NCBI GenBank assembly: GCA_016617855.1
Contig: JAECUM010017526.1
Coordinates: 24,796-88,795 of the forward strand
Length of the DNA stretch: 64,000 bases
Source: Megalonaias nervosa
Lineage: Eukaryota; Mollusca; Bivalvia; Unionida; Unionidae
Direction of reading: 5' to 3'
Part shown: piece after piece, positions 36,684-49,655 of the stretch
Position numbering within the stretch: the stretch's first letter is position 1
How the letters are laid out: each line of letters begins with the position of its first letter
Program-made: the position numbers and the translations under genes
Notes under the pieces: generated by a model
The model's input: only the letters and a program-made list of their open reading frames with translations
Database searches by the model: none
Told to the model about the DNA's origin: nothing

Positions 36684-39094
36684 GCACACAGTTTTTAAAT
36701 GATCAGATGGTCCTAAAATAACAAACTCCATAAATGACGAGCGACCGTCACAAGCTTTCGATCTGGACGAGCATCCTGTTGAAGTCAGGCAAGATATGTA
36801 TTTATTCGAGGGTTTTGAACTGGTCGACGAACATCTTGAATTTGTCAAACATGACATGCAAGTCCATTTAAAGATTGTTTTACAGAACAAATATCCATTT
36901 AAATTTTCTGACTAGCTTCAAATGACACGAGCCACTGCTTGAAGTTTTCCAGTACTAGTCACTGTTTTGTTTATATAGTGTACACAGCAAAGAAGAATAA
37001 GGTAACCTACTGGTTGTTATTGGGAGATGAGAACGGGATTCGCAACGTGCAAGTATTATTTATTAAAAGAAACACACACGTACAGACACTCACTGAATTT
37101 TATGTTCTACAAGCATGTACTTCGCAAAAGTGAAACTAAGAAATGTCTGGTGCTTTAGAGAAGCGTGTCTGCATCAATTTTGTTACACGTGTAACAAGAA
37201 GCAACTCTTCCGTTGTTAATTACACATTACAAGAATCGAAACCTTTTCCAGATATAAAAGGCAAAGGTCCTCAGAAAAAAAAAAAAAAAAAAAAAAAGCA
37301 AAGAACTACATAGACGAAATAACTACTAGTACACGATGCTTAAAATCTTCCTTTTTCCGTAACTTTTTAGTTTTGGGGTAACAACAATGTTTTGGCAACG
37401 CGTACTCTTCACTTTGAAGAAAAGAGGTGTAATAAAGTCGTTCTCCATAACATGGGAAATAATACTCTAAGATGACAACAAGAAACACTGTAGGGCTACT
37501 TCCCTTGAACACTTTTATTTGGTCCAAATTGGTAACAGCATTACAGAACCTCTCATATTTTACATCTTTATCATTAATAATTAAAATGGGAGAGACAGCT
37601 ATAAGCTTTTCAGATTTAAATATCTATATCAGTGATTCGTCCAAGAAATCCGTTTTTGAAGAGTTAGATTAAAAAAAAGGTGTAATATAGTTACAAACAT
37701 GATTCTTTGATAAAAATGTATTATTAGTCCGAGATTCCACTGTGTAGATATTTGGATCATTATGTTGGGGTGGAGTTTGGAGTTAGTTAAAATCAGGCAA
37801 AAAGGGAATAGAATTATAAGAACATTGCTAACATAATTTTATGGTTACACTATAATACTTTCAAGTTTTATATTGTATTTATATTTACTGTAGTATTAAT
37901 TTAATGATTCCAAATAACGAGTAATACGTAACAGACTCGAGTCACGATGAGACTATACACTCTAGTAGAATCTAATATGATTCAATAGCCAACTTAACTG
38001 AATAGATTTCAAGACCAATTTTACTGATAGATTCATCAAAGTAAACCTTTCCAACTAAAGTCATCTCAGGTATACTAATGTAAACAAGCTGACATATAGC
38101 ACTTAATTAACTTTTTAGAAAACAGTACACTTAAAACGAAATTTACATCGGCAATATTAATACTGTAAACTTGTTTAAGTATTTGACTGGTCAAAGCATA
38201 AGAACCTCGTGAATTGAATATATTATATTGCTAATGCAATTATCGACGAAACGTTTCGATTAAAATTCATCCAAATCAACATGTCAATCAACACGCCAAT
38301 CAACGAGCCCGTTCAAGCGCTCTCCAATCGGATCGAAGATCTAGCATTACAGTGTGGTTGCACGATTCACACCGCTCAAATTTATGTACATTAATAAAGA
38401 AACAAACAACGAAATACCGTATATAATCGTGTGTAAGTCAAGTCCAACTGCAAACAACATAAACCTTGATCTACCGTCGCATAATGTGCCGGCAAATCAG
38501 GGCCTATTGTGTTTGACAAATGGTTAAACCTTACAAAATGCAAAGGCCCAGACCTGCCAGTGAATTATACAAAGGAAGATCTAGGTCTGCGCAGTTTTCA
38601 TTTTCAGGTCTACAGACAATGTTATTTCCTCGTGAATATTGCTATATGATAGACTGATCACAAGGAATAAAAATTCCATCGATATACTTTACATGATATT
38701 CATACATGATCGCTTTCCTGGTTATTTGACGGCATGCACCTTTGTTACGTCATCTGTGCTCAAAATCAGGATTTCATGTGCTGATTGAGTACATGGAGTT
38801 TCCATGTTTAAAATGTAATTTATTTGCATATTTGATAGATAATTTATGTAACTAACGAGGATCATGCAAGAATACCGATAATACACAGTTTTAAGTGTTC
38901 ACGCATTTCCCGGTTTACTCTGAAGAAAAAAAATAACAACCTAGGGCTCAAACTCTTTCCCATGCTCCGGTAAATATTTCAAAACACCAGTCCACGTATT
39001 GTTCACATAATAGTTATGTTTACAGTCTGCGTTCGATAGATAAACAGCGAGTTGCAACGATGTCTAGAAAAGAAATCCCGAGCGGTCGAAAGCA

Positions 39095-39236
39095 ATCTTG
39101 GTTTTGTGCTTTCCGGGACAGCAAGACAAATAGGTTATTTAGTGCCGATGAAACTGAAGTAAAGTACCTTGCCCAAAGACACCCTACGGCAACCTACCTG
39201 GGCATGATTCGGACCAGCACCCTGTTAAATCCCAAG
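39095..39236 (-). mobile_element. SINE fragment, minus strand
   Basis: Read on the minus strand it contains CTTTGGGCAAGGTACTTTAC, a body word shared with the copies near 42020 and 44915 (CTTTGGGCAGGGCACTTTAC). The head is not clear. Confidence 0.5.
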
Positions 39237-41930
39237 TTAGTAGAATTAGTAGTAATAGTAAAAATAGTGGTACACTTAACACAATTACGTGAATTATATT
39301 CATATTTTTTTTTGCATATGAATATTGATTGAATCTGACACCATATGCATGTGCAAAATGTCCTACGGTGGATATAAGAAAATGATGTGCACAAATTTCA
39401 ACTTCATAATGCATTAACTTATTTAATTAGAACGACTCGTGACAGTGTATATAATGAGCCAAGATTTTTTTACAACTGGTATCTTATGTTTAACTACTAT
39501 ATATTTCACTGCGTAAACATCACAATTATTCATCATAAGAACATAAACAGCGAACAAATCACAGTGTAAAATATTTATGGAATAGACTCATGACCTTGGT
39601 GAACAAAAATCTATGGAATAGACTCTTAACCATATTCACATACAATTTATGGAATAGACTCTTAACCATGATTCACATACAATTTATGAAATAGTCTCGT
39701 GACCATGGTTCACATAAAATCTTTCGAATCGACTCGTGGCAATGATTCCCAGAAAACTATGGAATAGACTCGTGGCAATGGTTCACAGGAAATTTATTAA
39801 TAGACAGGTGGCGACGGTTCACATTAAATATTGATTAATAGCCAAAGTTCATGCTAGGTTTTGTAGTTTTATTAGAGATATTTATTGTCTTTACTGTTAC
39901 CCATTCAGACCGTTAATTACCCATCTATTTGTCCAGCCTTCTATCGAACTAATTCGGTCTCACCATACTAAAACACGAACATATGAAATACTTCAGACGT
40001 TTTGTCTCTGGTTTTGTGTGTCAGTCAATCACCAAAATTGATCAAAGTGTTTGAAGAAAACAGAGTGGTCAAGCAAGTCCCCCCCCCACACACACACACA
40101 CACACACTCACAAAAAACAAAAATAACAACAACCAAAACAAAATAACCCGCCAAGGTAAATAACTATTGCTTACGTCTCTTTGGTGCGCTACATCATTTT
40201 CGAAAAACATTACTTGTAATAAAACCAAGGGGAAAAACTTAGTGGGCCTTTAATTACTCAATAGGCAAAGTCTTGTAAAAACAATCCAGCGCACTAAAGG
40301 CGATAAAGAGGCATCTTTTTATCCTCGCTGGTTATCATGTCTGAACGGTTCTGACAAACATTTTGACCAGATTTGTCTGTCGCCTAAAATTTAAACTGAC
40401 GCAGAAAAATCTGAATTGACCCATGTTTGTGACATAGAGTTGTGAGATTGTAACTGCAATCGCAGCATAATTAATTTCACCATGAAAGGACTCCCGATGT
40501 GTTGCAGAGGCAGCCATTTTGAATTTCAGTCATGAGAACGAATATATAACGTCACGAGATCGCAAAATAGTAAACCGCTATATGAAAAGACAAATGTTGA
40601 TCATTGAAACAAAATAATTCCAACATACTTTCAGCTGAGAAGATATTTTGTTGCCTATAATATCTTTAACTGACCTGTTATTTCGCAGGCGCAATGGTCG
40701 TGAACTTCTTCATTCCTGCAATAAATATTTATATTTCCGGCATTATATTCTTTTAACCAAGTGTTGTTGAGTCAGACTAAAGCAAGGTTTAATGCAGTCC
40801 CCTGTCCACTAAAATAACTGTATCCACCGAAAACGCAGTCAATTTGCCGACAATACTGCTTCTGTAGTTAGTATTTATGGGTAATTTCTTGCCAATTTCA
40901 GCTCAGAAGCAAAATTCGGAACATTAAACTGGTGTTGTTCCTCTTTCGAATAATTTTGAGCGCATTTGTCTAAATACATTTCGAAAAAAGAATGTCGACT
41001 GCGAACCATTTTGTTGCGTGAAAATGTTATGCTTGTTTGTTGTTTTTTTTTTTTTTTTTGCTTTACCCAAAAAGGTGAAATCAACTTATATACACAGCCA
41101 ATGTTTATTTTTGGCTTGACAAAAATAATCAAAATTTTCTCCAATTAATTGTAACTGGACAAGCCCGATCCTGTCTGCAAGATTACGCCAATGTTGTTCA
41201 GACTGGTACTTTTCATACTTACTGTTTATACGATGACTGTATCAAAATCTGTTAGTATCTAGGAGACCATTAACATAACGTTTGTATTGGATACGAGTAT
41301 ATGTGTTGAATTTCAGTGTGTGTTTGCTATGCATTACACTAGTGTCCACATGCATTATTGTTAATTCTTTCTTCGGTGTTCTAACTGCTTCTGGCCTGAA
41401 ACGATTTTATTTAATCAAAGTTCTGTTCCGTCCTGTTCAAAGTAACTATTGGCATTTACCTGGGTTTTATACGTTGCTAATGCAAACACAGGAAAAAAAT
41501 AAACCGAGCCCAGAAGTCGTATTGACATAGTATTGACGGGAACTCCTTTGAAGTTCCAGGAATAGATCGAAAATAATACTTCTCATTTTATATTTTGACA
41601 GTATTTGACCAAATGAACAAAGTAGTTACTTTGATCTTGTTTAATATTTCAGACTGAATCAGTAGCAGATACGACAGGAAGTTTTGCACATTGCGCTGTG
41701 ATAAAATTACTACCTTAATCTTCAGACCAAACTTGTAAGAACAGGAAGCAATGCCAGTTTCAATAATTTAGCTGAGTTGGAAATGGTATTGTACTTGGAT
41801 ATTGGTAAAATTTATGGGTTGATTACCCGAGTGATCTTTTCTCTCCTTAAAATCGAACCCCCACACTCCTTGAGATGTAGAATATGCGCTATGTGGTCTC
41901 CTGTTATGTTCTAAGAATCGATTAATCTAG
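39237..41930. other. Host intergenic DNA
   Basis: No gene is seen. It contains a tandem repeat (39571-39830), a C-run plus CA repeat (40079-40108) and a T-run near 41045. Confidence 0.5.
39571..39830. repeat. About 36-45 bp tandem repeat, about 6 degenerate copies
   Basis: TTATGGAATAGACTC followed by a CCATGGTTCACA-type block recurs across the stretch with increasing divergence to the right. Confidence 0.7.
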
Positions 41931-41931
41931 C

Positions 41932-42085
41932 CGGGAGGCGCGATGACTCGGTGTACTCACGACCGAAAGGTTGCTGTTTCGAATCCTACCATCAGATTAG
42001 AGTTTTATAACGGGGTGTGTCTTTGAGTATGATACTTTACTGCAATTGCCTCAACACGAAATAATCGACTTATTTTACTGTGCCG
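41932..42085 (+). mobile_element. tRNA-derived SINE
   Basis: The head has GGCGCGATGACTCGGTG and the B-box-like GTTTCGAATCC. The body has GTCTTTGAGTATGATACTTT, related to the copies at 39095 and 44800. Confidence 0.55.
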
Positions 42086-43685
42086 TCATGCACCAAAATA
42101 GACTGTACGCATGTGTGTCCTTGCGTCGCGTGTATGCGTTTAAACCGCATATCCAAATATTGTTCTAGGTACTACGGTAATGAGAAAATGATACCATAAA
42201 AAGATCATGCTGAATCTTGATTCACGGTGCGCATATACACGTAAGTACATACACAAATATTTACTACTGACACCACGTCATGACAATATTAAATGCGTTC
42301 CGGTAATAGGTACAACCGTATATCAATGAGCGAGCCATGACACAGTATAAAGAAACATACATTTACGGATTTAGCTACCAAACAATAGCTCCTGGTGATA
42401 TGTGGACGTGTTAGGTCAGGTACCATTACTTACTCAATATACGTCCCGTTTGGTTGCCACATAATTTGTCCATTTAACTTCGTGTACATATACGCCATAC
42501 TGACCACCGGGGAATACTTTGTGTGTGACATGCTCAAAAGGTCATTCGGATAATATTTGCCAAATACTGTCAACTGATTCCAGGAATATGGGAATTGGAA
42601 ATACTTGACAAGGAATAAGCTAAAACGTAAAGAAAAGAAGGTAAGGTTTTTCATATTTTTCCACCTTTTATTGGAATCAACCAAGCTGAATCTCTGCAAA
42701 TTGTATGCTTCTTGTTGAACATTCCAACACACAGTCCAACCTCTCATTAAGCCCAATTTTCCTATCCACATGTCCAGCCGGACTCTTATTTTCCAAATGT
42801 CTAAAATGCCTACCACATGCACAACAAGCTCAGTGAAATCGCAATAATCTTTCCATCCTTCAGTTATCCGCATATGAAACACTGTCCTGCATTTCTTTCA
42901 TTTGGACTGAGGAGGGAATGCAAATGAAAAAGGGTGTAACACAGAACGACCCCGATGAATCAGTCAGTGACATAACAGGTTACGTATAAATCTAGTCTAA
43001 TGTCCTGAAAAAGTTCAGTAGTCAGTTACTCTGTTTACAGGCACAAGGATGTTAACACGTGGTTAACACGTGGATAGTTGTCCAGGCATTCAAAATAACC
43101 CAGAGGAGCAAACCCAGAGATTTCAAGCAAATTGTCAATGTTGATTGTAATTAGAAGTGGAAACTAGAATCTTGTATAATAGAAACGTACAGAATATTTA
43201 AAATAAATTTATTCACATTAGTTGACTAATTTGCTGCAAACAAATAGTAGCTTAAGGCACAAATATTAAACCCAATTAAACTATATCGCTTAGTTTTGAC
43301 TTGTTTGATCCAGTCAATGAAACAATATCGAAAAGGTTTTTAAAAATATGTTATGTAGGAATTTCACGTTTCTGTTTCTAAAACAAAACAATATCTAAGA
43401 AAGTTGTCTTATACTGATCATTTGCTATTGGAAGTCTTTTATAGGTACCGACAAAAAATAAACGTTTCGTAGTATAAACTTACTTAACATTATGTTAGAC
43501 CATAGATCATTATTTATTCGGTTAGAGCACTGTCTCAGGCTTTGAAGCCTCAGCTATGATAAATTTATAAATTAATATATTGGAGTAAAAACTCGAAACT
43601 GGTCGTATACAGGTCAACAAAATTTGCCTCTTTAAAGATAGAGTACTGAAGAATAAAGCTCAAGTCGAGTCAAAATGCAAACAGG
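42086..43685. other. Host intergenic DNA
   Basis: No supported gene. A 150-residue minus-strand ORF at 42430-42882 has unremarkable composition and no recognisable domain, so I leave it uncalled. Confidence 0.4.
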
Positions 43686-43940
43686 AAAGTGGCCGAGTGG
43701 TCTAAAGCGTTCTTCGTTACGGATCACTGCCATCTCACCTCTGTCTGCGTGGGTTCGAGTCTCGGATTCGGCCAATGTGGGAATGTGAGAAAGCTTGCCA
43801 GTAGCTTCTACTGGGTCGGTGGTTCTTTCCGGGGTTTTCCCTGGTTCTTCCTCCACCATTAATACTGGCCGCCATGTATAGCCTATCGTGTGATGAAAAA
43901 TGGCGTTAAACCCTACAACAACAACAACAACAACAGCAAA
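43686..43940 (+). mobile_element. tRNA-derived SINE with (AAC)n tail
   Basis: A tRNA-like head (GGCCGAGTGGTCTAAAGCG, then GGGTTCGAGTC) is followed by a conserved body (GGTTCTTTCCGGGGTTTTCC) and ends in ACAACAACAAC. A second copy is at 51486-51740. Confidence 0.8.
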
Positions 43941-44124
43941 CAGGAAAGTTCCCAGTCTGCCCTAGCATAATGCGCCTGCAGATTACGGTCTTATCTTGTT
44001 TGTTCTACTGACTACTCATAACAAATTCCACAGAACCAAATCTGCCTTCGCATTATGTGACGACAGATCTGGGTCAATGCAGTTTACAGTTGGACTTGTC
44101 TTATAAGCCAGTTTCTCTGAAGGG

Positions 44125-44395
44125 TCAAATGGTTACAGCGTCCGCTTCGGATGCGAGAGGTCGCGGGGTCGAGCCTCGGCCGAGTCATACCAAAGACTTA
44201 TAAAAATGATACTAGCAGCTACCTCAGCATCAAGAGGTTAATGTTAGGATTGGTCGGCCTGGTGTCAGGATACTGCGACTGGGTGGGATATGATGCCACA
44301 CGTCTGCGGCAAAATGCCCCAGTGCTAGATGTCACTATTAACTGTCACACTGCAGACATCGTAGCAATATGACTGGAAAATTGATAAAGCTATGA
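44125..44395 (+). mobile_element. tRNA-derived SINE, second family
   Basis: GATGCGAGAGGTCGCGGGGT followed by CGGCCGAGTCATA and a body with GATTGGTCGGCCTGGTGTCA matches the copy at 49385-49655. Confidence 0.75.
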
Positions 44396-44405
44396 TAAAA
44401 CACAC

Positions 44406-44436
<31 letters not shown>

Positions 44437-44437
44437 A
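44406..44437. repeat. (TA)n microsatellite
   Basis: A TA dinucleotide tract of about 28 bp. Confidence 0.85.
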
Positions 44438-44607
44438 GCGAATTTAGACGGTATACAACAATTGATTCTAAGACGGCAGTAATGTAAGTATACAGTACGT
44501 GAGGTGATTAATAAATGTCTCGCGCTACATGCAAGACAGAACTAATCAAATTAGAATTGCATCTTACGGAGCATATATAATGAATAATTAAACACCTGCG
44601 AGCTTGG

Positions 44608-44735
44608 GATACAATCTGATTAAAATCCGATCTCTACTTAGTCTGTCCTACGTGAAGATCTGATAGTGACCGCTTAGGGGCATGTTCTGGCGACCTATGT
44701 TATTACCATAATCGCCAATGTTTATCAGATTTGTT
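44608..44735. mobile_element. Partial copy of the 34310 MITE
   Basis: AATCTGATTAAAATCCGATC, CCTACGTGAAGATCTGATAG and GTTATTACCATAATCGCCAA correspond to blocks of the element at 34310-34646. The right arm is missing. Confidence 0.6.
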
Positions 44736-44799
44736 TGGGCTATAAAATAGGATAGATGTGCTCACCTACGTGTACGTCGTGAGAGGCAACTAATGGAGA

Positions 44800-44945
44800 T
44801 ATGAGCCACGACAGCTCACTGGTTAACATGCCAAGCTCTCAATTTAAATGATGAGGGTTCGAATCCACCACTGGATCAGCCTGGGTAGGCTACACCAGTA
44901 TCTTTGGGCAGGGCACTTTACCTGGACACTAAGTAGCTTGCTTGT
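44800..44945 (+). mobile_element. tRNA-derived SINE
   Basis: The head has CACGACAGCTCACTGGTTAA and GGGTTCGAATCCACC. The body has ATCTTTGGGCAGGGCACTTT. Confidence 0.65.
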
Positions 44946-46895
44946 GTTGCTGTGCCGCAAAATCAAAATGTATGAATTGCAACAAATACTTCAACTTGGA
45001 AGAAAAAGAAAACTTAAAGAGGAATCTGAGATGAGATGGAGAAGAAAGTATTGGCTAAATTAATTGACAGCATGTTTCTATCTGTTACTGTTAATGTGTG
45101 TTTCATAGTATTTTTTGCCATTGTATTGCCATTCAAACAATGTAATCGATAGTCATTCTCCATATTTAATCAACAGTAAAATAGCTTAATGGTAGTCCAA
45201 AATGTCCACCTATGACATCATTCTAAAAAGGGCATATATTATATTGAAGACAAAAACTCTGTTTGAAAATACAGCGTAAATAAGGATAATGGCAATCTCA
45301 TTGATAAAGAAACGACATTATGCTTTCTTAATGATTATGTATGATTGTATTTTTCTTTTTCTTCATTATCAATTTATTCAACTCTGGCATTGTAATTCAT
45401 TGTAAGATTGTTAAGCTTAAACTTTTTATTGTCGATTTGAAAGATACGTTTCTGTTAATTTTTCTTTCCATATACTACATGTACACGTTTTCAATTTCCA
45501 TATACTACATGTACACGTTTTCAATTTCCATATACTACATGTACACGTTTTCAATTTCCACTACATGTACACGTTTTCAATTTCCATACACTACATGTAC
45601 ACGTTTTCAATTTCCATACACTACATGTACACGTTTTCATTTTCCATACACTACGTGTACACGTTTTCATTTTCCATATACTACGTGTACACGTTTTCAG
45701 TTTCTATATGCTACGTGTACACGTTTTCAGCTTGCATCCAAAATGTTTGGCATATTCAACACAAGTCACCACTTGAAAATTACGTTTTTGCTCACATGAT
45801 ACTTGTGCGTGGTCTGATATTTGAATACAAATTTTCGCGAAGCATGTAATCAACAATATTGGCGATCACTTAATCACAAAAAAATGTGTTGCTTCAAATA
45901 TGTTGAATCTGCTATCATTTCAATGACGTGAAAATACTATCATTAACAGTGTCTGAAATGCTGGCTCGAGTTTGAATAAACTAAAAATGCTTAGTCACTA
46001 AAGGCTTACCTTTTTCGTGCACTTAAAAACAATGCAAGGTTATCGATTATCCTACCTGTATGGATCAACATAAAGATATTCAAAGAACATTTTAAAACAA
46101 TGATTAGCAGTTTGGAAACAATACGCTGAGTTATGCAACAATCAAGTCATTTCCAGTCTATCTGACACTTGTCTTGATATAGGATAATGAATAGAATAAA
46201 GAAACATGAGGTTGCTAGATATGCAGAAAATAAGACCAGGTAAAATAATCGTTCCTAACCATTGAAGAATTATTAAGTGATGTCCAGTATATTCAGAAGA
46301 ACATAACCAAATATTTCTTTCAGTGCAAAACTTTTATTAAATTGTCTTAAATATTTACGGAACCAATATAGTTTGTGAAAATAAAATCAGACCCCTTTTG
46401 CTGTATTCCTGTTGGGTTTGTTTTGGCTTTGTTTATTTGTTTGGTCATAATGCTTCAGTGTTTAAGACAACAATATCAGATCATGGACTCTTTAAAGCTA
46501 ATATTTACTTTCTTTTACCGCTCCTGGTTGAATGCAAAAACAAATGTATTGTAATAAATATATGTATATAAGGAAACAAGCTAGTTGCTTCCTCGCTGAA
46601 TCCCCAGTATTTGTAACGGTAAAGATAGAACTTTCTGATAAAAGCATTGTAGATGGGAAAATATTAAATATCTCTTGAATTGCATAACTGACAGAAGCGA
46701 ATTTAGATAAGTATATTTTCTAAAGGACATATATTCTAAAGGACATATAAAGTTAATTTCATATCGATATCATATATAATTTATACTTTCTATGTGTGTA
46801 TGCGCGCGCGCGTGTGTGTGTGTGTGTGTGTATGTGTGTGATTTTAGCCATTAAAAGTACCCAGATAATCTGTACTGTATTCTGTCAATTTACTG
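44946..46895. other. Host intergenic DNA
   Basis: No gene is seen. It contains the 30 bp minisatellite at 45467-45735 and a GC/GT repeat at 46801-46838. Confidence 0.5.
45467..45735. repeat. 30 bp minisatellite, about 9 copies
   Basis: CCATATACTACATGTACACG and TTTTCAATTT alternate with a period of 30. One copy is shortened, and changes accumulate toward the right (TACGTGTAC variants). ORFs across it are repeat artefacts. Confidence 0.9.
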
Positions 46896-46898
46896 TAA

Positions 46899-47284
46899 TG
46901 TCAGTTCCTATAGAGGAAAATGTTGCCCCGACAGGAAAGGGCAGGGAAGATGAAAATTTAGCTACGGTAAAACCGGATTATGAGAGGTATTGAAAGTGTT
47001 TTCGACCGGCTGTACGGGCCAACTCCATATGCTTAATTATATTATTTCCAAAGTCAGTATCGCCTGGAAGTGACCAGAACGATTTCTACGAGATCTACAT
47101 AGAAGAAAAAGAACTCAAAATGCCATATCTTCATCCAGGAATCGACGTTTCTTACAATGCAAAAAAGAATACTAACTTTGTAAGCATAGTTCCTTTGTCA
47201 GAGATGATTTGGTGGTTAAAATATGAACTAAAAATCTTACTAATCATTGTAGAAATGGATCTAAACAGTGGTATTTTATCGTAA
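46899..47284 (+). other. Weak candidate for host coding exon(s)
   Basis: An ATG-started stretch (MSVPIEENVAPTGKGREDEN) runs to a GAGAG/GTATTG donor-like site at about 46986. After a TGA the same frame is open to 47284 and includes DQNDFYEIYIEEKELKMPYL, with a GTAAGC donor-like site near 47186. Charged, non-repetitive composition is the only support. No domain is recognised. Confidence 0.2.
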
Positions 47285-49384
47285 TCATGCTGAAGTATTA
47301 AAAATAAAATTAACTGAATGCTAATTTATGCTTGCCTAGCGAGTTGGCTGCATCTCGTGCACATCGATCCCTTTCTTTTGACCCTGCTCATTGTTTTATG
47401 TTGGGGAGGAGACAGTATGAAGTCATTTCCGAGTGAAGTAGTGTGCTGGTTTGTGGGAGCTAGACAATAGATGCCGTTGATCAGGACGCGCGTAGGATTC
47501 CTGTTTGCAAATAATTATAACTTTTGATCAGTATTAAACGGTTTGCTTAATCACACACACACACACCGTTTAATTCGTAGTGCGCAATTTATATTTTCTG
47601 TTCTTTATGACGCCTATCCCAAGGCTTGATAAACAGTTACGTTCATTCGTCATACATGTAATGGCACATCCTCGTGCAAATTTGCACATTGTATATGTTA
47701 AACTGTTTCAATCATTCATTGTAAATTTTATTCGTGTCATGGAAATGATCATTTAGGCTTAAACATAAAGCGGTGTTATTACTAAAGTGGATCTGGAAAG
47801 AACCAACAGCAACTGTATACCGCCTTTGTACTGATTTACGTTATTGTTTCATTATATATACGATAAATATTTTGTGCGAGTAAAATGTAGTTTTGTCGTG
47901 CATGCGGTTCACTCATGTCGTACTGTAAAGATTATTTATCAGACACAAAAATATAAGTACGTACCGTTATATATAATGTTACGACCATGTAGTTTAATTA
48001 CTTCTGTGTTCAAATTTGAATTTTTATTTCATTTTTTTATTATTATATTTTATTATGATGATTATGTTCACGGGATCTGATATTTTTGAAAGAAACATCG
48101 TGTTTATTTAGAACGTAAATATGACTCGGCTTGCGTACGCGTTATTTTAGATTGCCGACTGGATAAACAACCGGCGTAAACGATTGGTTGTGGCCAAGGT
48201 CATTTTCTAAGCAAATGGGATTACATCGTGTACTGCGATTGTTAGATGAAATAACCACGCGTTCTTCGTGCGCGTGCATGAAATGACGTCTTAGTTCGGT
48301 TTAAAAATACTATAAACAGGAAGAATTACAGAATCAAAACGGACGGAAACGAAACGGACTTTGAATTAAGGCTATGGAGCAAGGCTATGGAGCAAGAATA
48401 TTAAAAGAAATTAATGAAATACAAAAGAAATGGAATACAATATGCGATGATGAGACTCCTTCCTGACGAGCAGGGAGAAAGGACAGATGAACGCTTCAAC
48501 TTTTGTCACAAGGGGGTTACTCAAATGATGTCAATCTGAGAGTAACCACACCAATAAAATTAAAAACACTTAGGTCCTTGTGAAATAATCAGAGTCGTTC
48601 TTATACCTTGAGAAGAAAATATTTTTCTTGTGCTGGAAAGAGTTTTTTCTTTACATCTGTAGAGCTCGAGATGTGTCTTGTTATAGATGACAGCTATAGG
48701 AGTTCATCTACTTTTTAAATATTTTTTTTTCCCCCCTGGAGAACTACACAAGTGGTTTAGGACAAAGACATTCAGTGAAATTCATTCTAAATTGGAATAG
48801 CACAGTACAGATTGTGGTTCAACGTGAAATTCTGGACATTTGTGTAAGACTTCATCTGACGTCATCACCCTCCATTTTGGAACCAACTTGAGATTCAAAC
48901 TAGATTCACTTAGACCTGTTTATTGATAGGACTTACATATTTTTCACAATTCTAGGATAAATGTTTGGATTTTCTTCACAAACCGTTAAGTCCTATTTCA
49001 TATTTTCACCGTGTTTTCTAGGGAAATAATTTTTGTTAAAACTTACAAAGCTTGTTGTCCACTCCTTTCTTTTGTTACTTTTGAACGAGCCGATACGTAA
49101 CAATAAAATGTCCAATTTCCTCAACAGATTATTACTAAAAGGTTACATTAGATAGCATAAAGGCATTCCGTGTATTTGTGAATCAGTGAAATCACGTGAT
49201 CACTATAGCATCATTGTTAAGATGCTGCCTGTTACGTGGCTGTACCGGTACCAAAGGGTTATGAAATTTGGGATAGACCGGCCATAAAATAACCTGGTTG
49301 TGAAATCTGTTTCATATTAGTAACTAAACAAATTTTTTTTAATATAATTGTACTAATCGTAATGACAGCTATGAGAAAAAGGAG
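47285..49384. other. Host intergenic DNA
   Basis: I see no gene and no strong repeat apart from a short CA tract near 47555. Confidence 0.4.
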
Positions 49385-49655
49385 ACCGCTCCGGTGGCCT
49401 AGTGATTAGAGAGTCCGCCTTGGATGCGAGAGGTCGCGGGGTTGAACCCCGGCCTAGTCATATTAAAGATTTATAAATATGGTACTTGCAGCTGCCTCGC
49501 TTGGCGCTCAGCATTAAGAGGTTAGTGTTACGACTGATCGGTCTGGTGTCAAGATAATGTAACTCGGTGCGTCATCATGCTACGTGTGTGTGCGGCATGA
49601 TGCCCCAGTGCTAGACATCACTATAAACTGCAGACATCATAGCGGTACGACTTTT
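49385..49655 (+). mobile_element. tRNA-derived SINE, second family
   Basis: It has GGTGGCCTAGTGATTAGAGA and GGGGTTGAACCCCGG, the best preserved Pol III boxes of this family. Body words CTGATCGGTCTGGTGTCA and ATGCCCCAGTGCTAGA match 44125-44395. Confidence 0.8.

Larger units (their letters stand above)
33418..39094. other. Host intergenic DNA
   Basis: No convincing coding region was found. The stretch includes a MITE (34310-34646), a 38 bp tandem repeat (34771-34917), a TA microsatellite (36602-36681) and a poly-A tract near 37276. The remainder shows nothing that I recognise. Confidence 0.5.

Noticed and set aside
36450..36890. ORFs of 82 and 107 residues across the TA tract
   Set aside because: They are mostly alternating Ile/Tyr from a dinucleotide repeat and are open on both strands.
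42430..42882. A 150-residue minus-strand ORF as a host gene
   Set aside because: It shows no domain, no neighbouring exon signals and unremarkable composition. At this AT content such an ORF can occur by chance.
45467..45735. A CRISPR-like array
   Set aside because: The units are contiguous with no spacers and the context is a eukaryotic genome, so it is a minisatellite.
45341..45849. ORFs of 152 and 94 residues at the 30 bp minisatellite
   Set aside because: The period is a multiple of three, so repeats stay open in every frame. The proteins are repeats of YYMYTFSIS-type units with no other support.
49385..49460. A functional tRNA gene
   Set aside because: Boxes A and B are present, but the acceptor arms do not pair and the body matches another dispersed copy, so it is a SINE head.
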